DNA from: Prochlorococcus sp. AG-418-K17
GTDB lineage: Bacteria > Cyanobacteriota > Cyanobacteriia > PCC-6307 > Cyanobiaceae
NCBI GenBank assembly: GCA_003214055.1
Contig: QCMD01000002.1
Coordinates: forward strand, 1-64,000
DNA length: 64,000 bases
Reading direction: 5' to 3'
Position numbers and translations under genes: made by a program. The stretch's first letter is position 1, and every line of letters starts with the position of its first letter. Positions 57,824 through 64,000 of the stretch are shown here, piece after piece. The notes under the pieces are model-generated. The model was not told the origin of the DNA and did no database searches. It saw nothing but the letters and a program-made list of their open reading frames with translations.

Positions 57824-60109
57824 ATGTCAATGAAAACTAGTAGAGAAATTGCATTAGAGAGAAGAAAAGCAATGAGTGATAGTGGAAAAAAAGCTGTTTC
57901 CAATTCTGCTACTACCAAAGATAGGGTTCGCACATCTGATGATATGCAAATCTCTGGGATAAAATCTTCAATTGATACAAATAGTACAAATACTTCGAAA
58001 AAACATATTCCAACAGCAAAAATGAATAAAAAATCATTTTCTAAAAATTTATCTAGTAAAGAACTTGTAATTGAAAGAAGGAAGGCAATGTCAACTCATG
58101 GCAAATCAGCCATAAGTTCATCTGATAGAACTCGTACAGAATCTAATAAAAAGATCCAAGTAAATGAAATTAAAATAACTCCAGATAAAAACCCTGACTT
58201 ATCAAATTCGGGGAATTCTGAGAATGAAGTTCTAAATACTAAAATTAAAAGAAGAGTAACTCAAAAAAGAAAACCTATCACTAATACAAGTAGAGATATA
58301 GTTTTGGCAAGAAGAGAAGCACAATCTAAACATGGCAAATCAGCTTCTAAACAAAATAATAGTGCAGCATCGTTGGCTAGAAGAGGAGATCCAGATTTAT
58401 CAAGCAGAGAAATATCTCAAAGAGTTAGGGAATTAAGAAGTAAAACAGGAGCAACCTCTAAAAAGGGAAATGGTAAATGTAGACCATGTGGTCCAAATAA
58501 AAATGGATCAAAAATGAATATTGCTGATGCAAGTTGGAAAGTTGGTAAAAGTGAAACTAATTCTGGACAGACAGTAACAGGAACTCAGGCTAATAGATCG
58601 TTAAAAACTACAGGTAATGAAGCTAGTACATGTAGAAGCGTCACAGGTACTCAATATTTGGGATCTGAAGTACTAAATCAATTTTGCCAAAATCAACCTG
58701 AATATAAACAGCCAACTAGATCCTCAGTAACTTCAACATCAGCTGGAAATAAAGTTACAGGAAATGAGGTCGGAAGATCTGAGAAAGTTACTGGCGATGA
58801 ACCTGGAACTTGCAAAAATGTAACTGGTACTGAATATAGTTCTGCAAATCAGTCAAAGGAATATTGTGGGGAAGTCCCTAAAAATCCCTCAAAGGTTAAA
58901 CATAGTAGTACAGCTGATGGATTAAAAGTATCTGGTTCTTTACCTGGGAGATCTGCACTTGTAACTGGAGATGAGTCAGGATCTGGTCATCAATTAACAG
59001 GCGATCAATATCTTGGTTCAGAAACTAATCCTAAAGGGAGATCTCATGAAAAAGTCGGGAAATACAATACATTAAATGGCAATGCATTAACTGGTACAGG
59101 AGTAGGGAGGTCTGAATTCGTTACTGGTAATGAACCAGGAAGCTGCAAAAATGTAACTGGCGATGAATATATTGGTTCCCAACAATACGAGTCATTCTGC
59201 AAATCCAAACCAAAAGCTGAAGCAAGGAAGGTTGGAGTTAGTCTCTCAAATAACGCTAATGAGATTAGTGGCACCTTAACTGGAAGATCTGAGAAAGTTA
59301 CTGGCGATGAACCTGGAACTTGTAAAAATGTAACTGGGACACCATATGCTGGATTAGATCAAGTTGAGGATAATTGTACTTCTGATTTAATAACTGAATT
59401 AAAAGATAAAGGAAAGATTTATTTAGGAGGGAGCTCAAATGCACGTCTTACTGGTATACAACCGGGTATCGGAGGAAGTATGACTGGAGCAGGCAAAGGT
59501 GCGTGTCTAAATCCAACAGGCACCCCTTATGTTGGCGGAGATCAGTTAGGCAATAATTGTTCCAATCATTCATCTGAAAAAAATTATGCCAATAGTGAAA
59601 GAAAAAATTTAGACTCATGGAAAGAATTTTCTGTAAATTCTCCTTCTAGAGATAACTACACTGATAAAAAAAGAGATGGTGTAACAGGTAATGAGTATGA
59701 AAATGGCTCAAAGATTACAGGCCCATTCGATATGGCTAAAGACACAGTAACAGGGACAGAACAATTTAGGTTTGATAAAAACAAAAATTCCCTACTTACC
59801 CCAAAAAAAGATTTAAAGGAATTTGATTCTTCAAAAGAGAGAGCACAATCCAGAATTACTGGAGAGGGTCAATCTGCTGGGTTGAAGATAACAGGGGATG
59901 ATTGGGCAAGAGGAAACAGGGTAACAGGTACTGAAGGAGCTTCAGCAAGAAAAAGAAATCCTACAAGACCAGGCATGACGAGTGCAATGCCAGTGATGGA
60001 TATAAAAAGGAATGATGAAATGAAAGAGCCAGATTTCTTGATAACTGGATCAAGTGGTAATACTCGTGAAGGACAACTTGTTACCTTTTCAGGTGGTGCA
60101 CGAGGGTAA
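57824..60109 (+). CDS. csoS2: Carboxysome scaffold protein CsoS2
   Basis: 761 residues from ATG 57824 (MSMKTSREIAL); a TTG three codons earlier is less likely. The disordered N-terminal domain has four Rubisco-binding helices (e.g. TSREIALERRKAMS near the start, SKELVIERRKAMS ~80, SRDIVLARREAQS ~158, SSREISQRVRELRS ~195). The middle region has six visible repeats of the VTG-rich type (VTGDEPGTCKNVTGT), each with paired cysteines in most copies. The C-terminal domain, from about 600, ends with TREGQLVTFSGGARG. It ties Rubisco to the shell. I see no clear slippery site for the frameshift known in Halothiobacillus. Confidence 0.97.
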   Translation: MSMKTSREIALERRKAMSDSGKKAVSNSATTKDRVRTSDDMQISGIKSSIDTNSTNTSKKHIPTAKMNKKSFSKNLSSKELVIERRKAMSTHGKSAISSSDRTRTESNKKIQVNEIKITPDKNPDLSNSGNSENEVLNTKIKRRVTQKRKPITNTSRDIVLARREAQSKHGKSASKQNNSAASLARRGDPDLSSREISQRVRELRSKTGATSKKGNGKCRPCGPNKNGSKMNIADASWKVGKSETNSGQTVTGTQANRSLKTTGNEASTCRSVTGTQYLGSEVLNQFCQNQPEYKQPTRSSVTSTSAGNKVTGNEVGRSEKVTGDEPGTCKNVTGTEYSSANQSKEYCGEVPKNPSKVKHSSTADGLKVSGSLPGRSALVTGDESGSGHQLTGDQYLGSETNPKGRSHEKVGKYNTLNGNALTGTGVGRSEFVTGNEPGSCKNVTGDEYIGSQQYESFCKSKPKAEARKVGVSLSNNANEISGTLTGRSEKVTGDEPGTCKNVTGTPYAGLDQVEDNCTSDLITELKDKGKIYLGGSSNARLTGIQPGIGGSMTGAGKGACLNPTGTPYVGGDQLGNNCSNHSSEKNYANSERKNLDSWKEFSVNSPSRDNYTDKKRDGVTGNEYENGSKITGPFDMAKDTVTGTEQFRFDKNKNSLLTPKKDLKEFDSSKERAQSRITGEGQSAGLKITGDDWARGNRVTGTEGASARKRNPTRPGMTSAMPVMDIKRNDEMKEPDFLITGSSGNTREGQLVTFSGGARG
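58772..58827 (+). repeat. 56-bp direct repeat within csoS2, copy 1
   Basis: This stretch, coding for GRSEKVTGDEPGTCKNVTG, matches 59282-59337 at all but one of 56 positions, including silent sites. Other middle-region repeats are much less alike at DNA level, which points to recent duplication or gene conversion between these two units. Confidence 0.9.
59282..59337 (+). repeat. 56-bp direct repeat within csoS2, copy 2
   Basis: Partner of the copy at 58772-58827, differing at one silent position (tgc/tgt for the conserved cysteine). The two units lie 510 bp apart, a multiple of three, so recombination between them would delete in frame. Confidence 0.9.
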
Positions 60110-60116
60110 TTAAATA

Positions 60117-61646
60117 ATGCCTTTAAGAGGACTGGCAAAAGCCAAGAACTTCACATTGGGGCCTACAGCTCCAATGAAAACTTTTACCGAAAATATTCAT
60201 TCACAAACTAAAAAATCAAACGATTTAGACAATTCTGGAAAATCTCATAAATTAACTAACAGTATCCAGAATGAAAATTTATATAGGTATGAAAGCAAAA
60301 TAAAAAGTGATTTTGACGAAATTGTTCCAACTCTAAAGGAAATAGCTCGAATACAACATCATGAAGATTTTATAAGTAAAGCTCAGATAATATCAAGAAA
60401 AAATTTAGGAATAGATCTACCCCTTCATATATTAGATAAATCTTGGGTAAAACCTCTTGATATGAGAGCGCTTTATGCATGGTGTGCTTTTAAACAACAT
60501 GAGAAACTTAGTGACAATTTTTTTAAAAATGATCCTCTTGAAGGTGCTTCAGGAAGTAGAGGTGCGGAAGACTTTGAAAAATTTCTTTTAGATTGTGGAA
60601 TACATTTACTTGATATAACTCCTTGTTCAGATGGCCGATTAGCTCATTCAGTAGCTTATGTAATGAGAATACCTTTTAGTTCAGTAAGAAGAAGATCTCA
60701 CGCTGGTGCACTTTTTGATATTGAAAATACAGTAAATAGATGGATAAAAACTGAACATAAAAGATATAGAGAGAATATCCCTAATGAAGCGCATAAAGAT
60801 ACTAGGTACTTAAAAGTTGTAACTTATCATTTTAGTTCTGTAGATCCTTTGCATCAGGGATGCGCAGCTCATGGGAGTAATGACGAGTTAGCTGCAGAAG
60901 AGGGCAGAGGTAAACTATATGCTTTCAAAGAGGCTGTAGAGAACAGCTTTTGTTGTGGTGCTTCTGTGGATTTAATGTTAATTGGACTTGATACAGACAC
61001 TGATTCATTGAAAATACATTTGCCAACAAGCGATGGCAGGATTGACTTAGAAAAAACTATTTCTACTTTAGAAATTTATAATTCAACAATTAACTTTTCG
61101 AGAGAGGATGCAGAGAGAGAAATTTGTCAGATAATTTCTAACCAATCTTCAAAAGATAAACTCAGTGGACTGGAAAAATTTATGTATAAATTAATTGTCA
61201 ATAATATTTCTCAAATTGATTATGTTAAGAGTTTTCATAATGGTTCTTATGAAGATATTGGACATGCGGAGAGATTTATTGGAGTAGGTATAGGTTTTAA
61301 AGAAGTACATTTAAGAAATTTAACTTATTTTGCTCATTTAGATACAGTAGAAGAAGGGGCTCCAGATTTAGATGTAGGAGTGAAGATTTTTACTGGATTA
61401 AATGTTTCTCAAGATCTTCCTATTCCAGTAGTTATTAGATTTGATTACTCTGGCAAAGTGCCGGGCGCAAAAGAGAGGGCAATAAAAGATTGTGAAAGAG
61501 TTAATAATGCGATATCAATTAGATATAAAAATTTAGTTGATCAAGGTTTGTTACATACTTGCTCTACTATTAGAGATAGGGACAACATTCATTCCGCCCA
61601 AATTATTGGAATGTCTTTAGATAAAAAAACAGAGGAGGCTCACTAA
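60117..61646 (+). CDS. csoS3: Carboxysomal carbonic anhydrase CsoSCA (CsoS3)
   Basis: 509 residues. A basic, disordered N-terminus (~1-60) is followed by the catalytic domain. CSDGR at 170-174 gives Cys170, Asp172 and Arg174, then His238 (TYHF) and Cys249 (HQGCAAHGSND). The spacing matches the zinc ligands of the Halothiobacillus enzyme. The C-terminal half is the degenerate duplicate domain. It converts bicarbonate to CO2 inside the shell. It starts 7 nt after csoS2. Confidence 0.97.
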   Translation: MPLRGLAKAKNFTLGPTAPMKTFTENIHSQTKKSNDLDNSGKSHKLTNSIQNENLYRYESKIKSDFDEIVPTLKEIARIQHHEDFISKAQIISRKNLGIDLPLHILDKSWVKPLDMRALYAWCAFKQHEKLSDNFFKNDPLEGASGSRGAEDFEKFLLDCGIHLLDITPCSDGRLAHSVAYVMRIPFSSVRRRSHAGALFDIENTVNRWIKTEHKRYRENIPNEAHKDTRYLKVVTYHFSSVDPLHQGCAAHGSNDELAAEEGRGKLYAFKEAVENSFCCGASVDLMLIGLDTDTDSLKIHLPTSDGRIDLEKTISTLEIYNSTINFSREDAEREICQIISNQSSKDKLSGLEKFMYKLIVNNISQIDYVKSFHNGSYEDIGHAERFIGVGIGFKEVHLRNLTYFAHLDTVEEGAPDLDVGVKIFTGLNVSQDLPIPVVIRFDYSGKVPGAKERAIKDCERVNNAISIRYKNLVDQGLLHTCSTIRDRDNIHSAQIIGMSLDKKTEEAH

Positions 61647-61648
61647 TT

Positions 61649-61900
61649 ATGTTAATTTGCAAGGTTCTAAAACCACTTGTTTCTACAAATAGGATTCCTG
61701 GTTTTGAACATAAACATCTTCAGGTTGTATTAGATGGATCTTCCAATAAAGTTGCAGTTGATGCTGTTGGCTGTAAGCCTGGAGATTGGGTTATTTGTGT
61801 TGGAAGTTCTGCTGCAAGGGAAGCAGCGGGAAGCAAATCTTATCCAAGCGATTTAACAATTGTTGGAATAATTGATCATTGGGATCCTGACAAGTCATAA
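61649..61900 (+). CDS. csoS4A: Carboxysome vertex pentamer protein CsoS4A
   Basis: 83 residues, BMV/EutN fold: MLICKVLKPLVSTNRIPGF, VDAVGCKPGDWVICVGSSAAREA and LTIVGIIDHWD. Pentamers close the shell vertices. It starts 2 nt after csoS3, behind a GAGGAGG ribosome-binding site (61632-61638). Confidence 0.97.
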   Translation: MLICKVLKPLVSTNRIPGFEHKHLQVVLDGSSNKVAVDAVGCKPGDWVICVGSSAAREAAGSKSYPSDLTIVGIIDHWDPDKS

Positions 61901-61902
61901 AA

Positions 61903-61909
61903 AAGGAGG
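61903..61909 (+). promoter_or_regulatory. Strong Shine-Dalgarno AAGGAGG before csoS4B
   Basis: AAGGAGG with a 9-nt gap to GTG 61919. Such full sites are uncommon in this AT-rich genome. The spacing supports GTG 61919 over the in-frame ATG at 61928. Confidence 0.6.
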
Positions 61910-61918
61910 ATAAAAATT

Positions 61919-62167
61919 GTGGAAATTATGAAAGTATTAGGAAGGATGGTATGTACTCAAAGAGTAGCTGGCTTAGGACATATGAATTTACGAATTTTAG
62001 AAAATAATAAAGGAAAGAAATTAGTTGCTGTTGATCCTGTTGGTGCTAGAGAAGGTAACTGGGTTTTTACTTCTAGTGGCTCTGCAGCTAGATTTGCTTG
62101 CCCTAATCCAGAAGTTCAAACCGATTTAACAATTGGCGGTATTATTGATTATTGGGAGAATGATTAA
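61919..62167 (+). CDS. csoS4B: Carboxysome vertex pentamer protein CsoS4B
   Basis: 82 residues from GTG 61919. MKVLGRMVCTQRVAGLGHMNLRI-type start, VAVDPVGAREGNWVFTSSGSAARFA and LTIGGIIDYWEND are BMV features. Paralogue of the preceding gene; the two share the vertex role, with CsoS4B minor in other systems. Last shell gene of the operon. Confidence 0.97.
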   Translation: MEIMKVLGRMVCTQRVAGLGHMNLRILENNKGKKLVAVDPVGAREGNWVFTSSGSAARFACPNPEVQTDLTIGGIIDYWEND

Positions 62168-62240
62168 ATCCTTCAACTAAAAATCTTATTGATAAACTTT
62201 GTTGACTGTATAGTGTAATTAATGCTGAATAAAGAATTTA

Positions 62241-62480
62241 ATGTGGAATAAGAGAGAATCACCTTCAAGGGTTGAAAAAAGATTTGAATTTGATGAATAC
62301 TCAAAAATAAGTAAATTCATGGGGAAAATTGAGAAATTATGTAAAGAAAAGGATATTTATCCAAATATAAGTTTTGGTAAGAATTTTGTTAGTCTTTCAA
62401 TATTTTTAGATAGTAAAGAAATATCTAGTAAAGAAGCAGACTTTTCAGAGGATATAGATAAATTTTACTTAGAGAAATAA
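62241..62480 (+). CDS. acRAF-like pterin-dehydratase-fold protein (Rubisco assembly factor)
   Basis: 79 residues. The pattern KRFEFDEYSKISKFMGKIEKLCKEKDIYPNISF follows the pterin carbinolamine dehydratase fold. The catalytic EKxxHHPxW histidines seen at 2840-3127 are absent (KEKDIYPNISFG here). Alpha-carboxysome loci commonly hold such a PCD-like gene, called acRAF, that aids form IA Rubisco assembly. Position 73 nt after csoS4B on the same strand supports this. Function is by analogy; a possible promoter TTGACT lies just upstream. Confidence 0.85.
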   Translation: MWNKRESPSRVEKRFEFDEYSKISKFMGKIEKLCKEKDIYPNISFGKNFVSLSIFLDSKEISSKEADFSEDIDKFYLEK

Positions 62481-62485
62481 ATCTC

Positions 62486-62713
62486 TTAATAATTATTGGG
62501 CTTAGCAATATCTCTTTTAATTAAAGCCATTAAATATGTGGGTGCTTTATATCTTCCTGGCAGGCATCTATTTAGAGTTTCAAGATGCCCCCAGCAAACT
62601 GTCTTTTCTATATCTTTAACTGAGTTTCCTTTTAAAATTAATAGTCTTAGCGCCTTACAAAATAAAGGATAACCTGCTTCTAATTCATCTATATTGAGCT
62701 TTGCTGCTGACAT
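62486..62713 (-). CDS. DUF3136-like small conserved cyanobacterial protein
   Basis: 75 residues: MSAAKLNIDELEAGYPLFCKAL, then KTVCWGHLETLNRCLPGRYKAPTYLMALIKRD. The cysteine/tryptophan-rich core (CWGHLETLNRCLPG) is distinctive and resembles a small cyanobacterial family I recall as DUF3136. Function unknown. It is convergent with the acRAF-like gene, 5 nt apart. Confidence 0.7.
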   Translation of the reverse strand: MSAAKLNIDELEAGYPLFCKALRLLILKGNSVKDIEKTVCWGHLETLNRCLPGRYKAPTYLMALIKRDIAKPNNY

Positions 62714-62748
62714 AGATTAAGGAGGAAGTAACCAATTAATAATCTATA

Positions 62749-62767
62749 CAAATATGGTGCATATTTG
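62749..62767. promoter_or_regulatory. Perfect inverted repeat upstream of the small gene at 62486
   Basis: caaatatg-gtg-catatttg, 8-bp arms with a 3-nt centre, 36 nt before the start of the leftward small gene and downstream of the RidA gene. A second repeat atagatta/taatctat (62712-62719, 62740-62747) lies beside it. An operator is likely; a RidA terminator is the alternative. Confidence 0.4.
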
Positions 62768-62799
62768 GACTATATTTCAAATTTCTCAATAATTAGAAA

Positions 62800-63192
62800 T
62801 TAATCCAGAAATGCAACGCAATCTATCTCAACTAAAACCCCTTTAGGTAGAGATGAAACTTCTACACAAGCCCTTGCTGGAGGATTTTCTACACTGAAAA
62901 AATCATTATATATTTTATTGACAATTTGAAAATTACTTAGGTCGGTTAAGTAAATTGTTGTTTTTATTACATCCTCTATTTTTGCTCCGCCAGCTTTAAG
63001 AACTGCTGCGAGATTTTTTAAAACTTGAATAGTTTCCTTTTCTATATCACCCAAACAAGTTATTTCATTTAAAGCTGGATCTATAGCAATTTGACCAGAA
63101 CAATAGATAAAATCCCCAGCTTTTATTGCTTGATTATAAGGTCCGACTGGATCTGGAGCATTTGATGTTTTAATTACTTGCTTTGGGGCCAT
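62800..63192 (-). CDS. ridA: RidA/YjgF-family enamine/imine deaminase
   Basis: 130 residues. GPYNQAIKAGDFIYCSGQIAIDP and the C-terminal PPARACVEVSSLPKGVLVEIDC with the key arginine and glutamate are standard. RidA hydrolyses reactive enamines such as 2-aminoacrylate, a by-product of amino acid enzymes. It lies 24 nt downstream of the glyoxalase gene on the same strand; both are metabolite-damage control functions. Confidence 0.95.
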   Translation of the reverse strand: MAPKQVIKTSNAPDPVGPYNQAIKAGDFIYCSGQIAIDPALNEITCLGDIEKETIQVLKNLAAVLKAGGAKIEDVIKTTIYLTDLSNFQIVNKIYNDFFSVENPPARACVEVSSLPKGVLVEIDCVAFLD

Positions 63193-63216
63193 TTGTTTAA
63201 GGTGATACCTATCTAT

Positions 63217-63960
63217 TTAAACCCATAAATCTTTATTTGCTCTTAAATAAGTAAATTCTTCTAAATTTTTTGCTCTTAAGAAAAGGTTTATTTTCATTTC
63301 TTCATCAAGCGAAAATGGAATTGTCAATTCATCAATAGAGAGTTTTTTTTCAACTTCCGAAAGTTTATTTTTTATATTTTGATCTTGAGGCTTAAGATTC
63401 AATGCCCATAATATATTTGATTTAGTGTATTCATGTGCACAATATATGAGAGTATTTTTTGGGAATGACTTGATTCTTTCCAGTGAAGAATACATTTGTT
63501 GATAAGTTCCTTCGAAAATTCTTCCACATCCTCCTGAGAATAAAGTATCACCTACAAAAAGAACGGGATGTTTTTTAACATTCAAAAAAAATGCTAAATG
63601 TGATCTTGTGTGTCCTAATACTTCAAAAACTTTTACCTCCTCACCCATAATATTTAATTTATCACCATCTTTTACGGATAAATTTTGAAAAGGTATTCTA
63701 TCTTTTTCTTTTATCGATGCAATTACTTTAGCATTTGGCCAGTTTTTAGTTAGTTCTTCCGTCCCGCCAATATGATCAGAATGATGATGGGTCTGTAAAA
63801 TTGCTTCTAATTTAAGATTTTTTTCTTTAAGGTACTTTATTACTGGTTTAGCGATTGCTGGGTCTATTACAACTACTGATTTATTTTTTTTCCATAACCA
63901 AATTATATTATCTTTTAAAACTCTAAGTCCAAATATATTTTGAGCTTTATTAAATTCCAT
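63217..63960 (-). CDS. gloB: Hydroxyacylglutathione hydrolase (glyoxalase II)
   Basis: 247 residues. The metallo-beta-lactamase motif [11 protein letters not shown] (THxHxDH) near residue 56-66, the [10 protein letters not shown] and [18 protein letters not shown] segments and [10 protein letters not shown] complete the binuclear site. It hydrolyses S-lactoylglutathione formed from methylglyoxal. The remaining 40 nt to the right edge is upstream sequence. Confidence 0.95.
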   Translation of the reverse strand: MEFNKAQNIFGLRVLKDNIIWLWKKNKSVVVIDPAIAKPVIKYLKEKNLKLEAILQTHHHSDHIGGTEELTKNWPNAKVIASIKEKDRIPFQNLSVKDGDKLNIMGEEVKVFEVLGHTRSHLAFFLNVKKHPVLFVGDTLFSGGCGRIFEGTYQQMYSSLERIKSFPKNTLIYCAHEYTKSNILWALNLKPQDQNIKNKLSEVEKKLSIDELTIPFSLDEEMKINLFLRAKNLEEFTYLRANKDLWV

Positions 63961-64000
63961 TGTTAACTTAGAATTAGTATCCTCAGAAAGAAATTGATCT

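Noticed and set aside
57824..60109. Programmed ribosomal frameshift in csoS2 as in Halothiobacillus
   Set aside because: I saw no clear slippery heptamer with a following hairpin in the middle region; only full-length product is supported.
59044..60138. Antisense ORFs under csoS2 (59044-59274, 59869-60138)
   Set aside because: They mirror the repetitive Gly/Thr/Val codons of csoS2; no ribosome site or protein-like features.

Overview
This window is a contiguous, gene-dense and strongly AT-rich piece of a marine picocyanobacterial chromosome. It is almost certainly a high-light-adapted Prochlorococcus. The evidence is the form IA Rubisco/alpha-carboxysome operon (csoS1-cbbL-cbbS-csoS2-csoS3-csoS4A-csoS4B plus csoS1D and an acRAF-like gene), psaM, psb27, both protochlorophyllide reductases (por next to chlLBN), a ferrochelatase with an LHC-like tail, the alkane pair ado/aar, very short intergenic spacers and many TTG/GTG starts. 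I see no tRNA, rRNA, insertion sequence, prophage or CRISPR array. The only recombination gene is one tyrosine recombinase.

Layout. 1-5.9 kb: end of a membrane protein, an iron-type ABC permease (futB), a CobW GTPase with a His-rich repeat, pterin carbinolamine dehydratase, a YjbQ protein, an M32 carboxypeptidase and one family I pyrophosphatase. 5.9-20.3 kb: hemC, the principal sigma factor, priA, argB, ssb, cobK, cutA, a PfkB kinase, purA, psb27, proS and several conserved cyanobacterial proteins of unknown function. 20.3-28.5 kb: a start-less small membrane ORF, a second pyrophosphatase that lacks catalytic residues, an ArsC/Spx-like protein, lepB, a tandem histidine phosphatase, a CPBP protease, a possible FtsL-like gene fused in operon to ftsI, and transaldolase. 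28.5-41 kb: the pyrH-frr-geranylgeranyl-reductase-like operon, cobO, the integrase, hemH, ilvB, a pgeF-type gene with an odd start, a Tab2 homologue, an S1-domain protein and a creatininase. 40.3-49 kb: ado-aar-accA-SDR (fatty acid/alkane), folE, trpF, a site-2 protease, a lipoate-ligase-like gene, psaM and a small membrane protein. 48.2-53.2 kb: por and chlL/chlB/chlN. 53.3-62.5 kb: the carboxysome locus. 62.5-64 kb: a small conserved gene, RidA and glyoxalase II.

How it works together. Much of the window serves photoautotrophy. It covers tetrapyrrole synthesis (hemC, hemH, por, chlLBN), photosystem subunits and repair (psaM, psb27, Tab2), CO2 fixation in a carboxysome, and fatty acid and alkane synthesis. 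The carboxysome operon shows terminator-like hairpins after cbbL and after cbbS, which could grade expression along the operon. Least explained are a 14-nt sequence that recurs twice upstream of csoS1 and once between the sigma factor gene and priA, the FtsL-like gene, the start-less membrane ORF and the catalytically impaired pyrophosphatase paralogue. All calls come from reading the sequence and recalled family knowledge; no database search was run.
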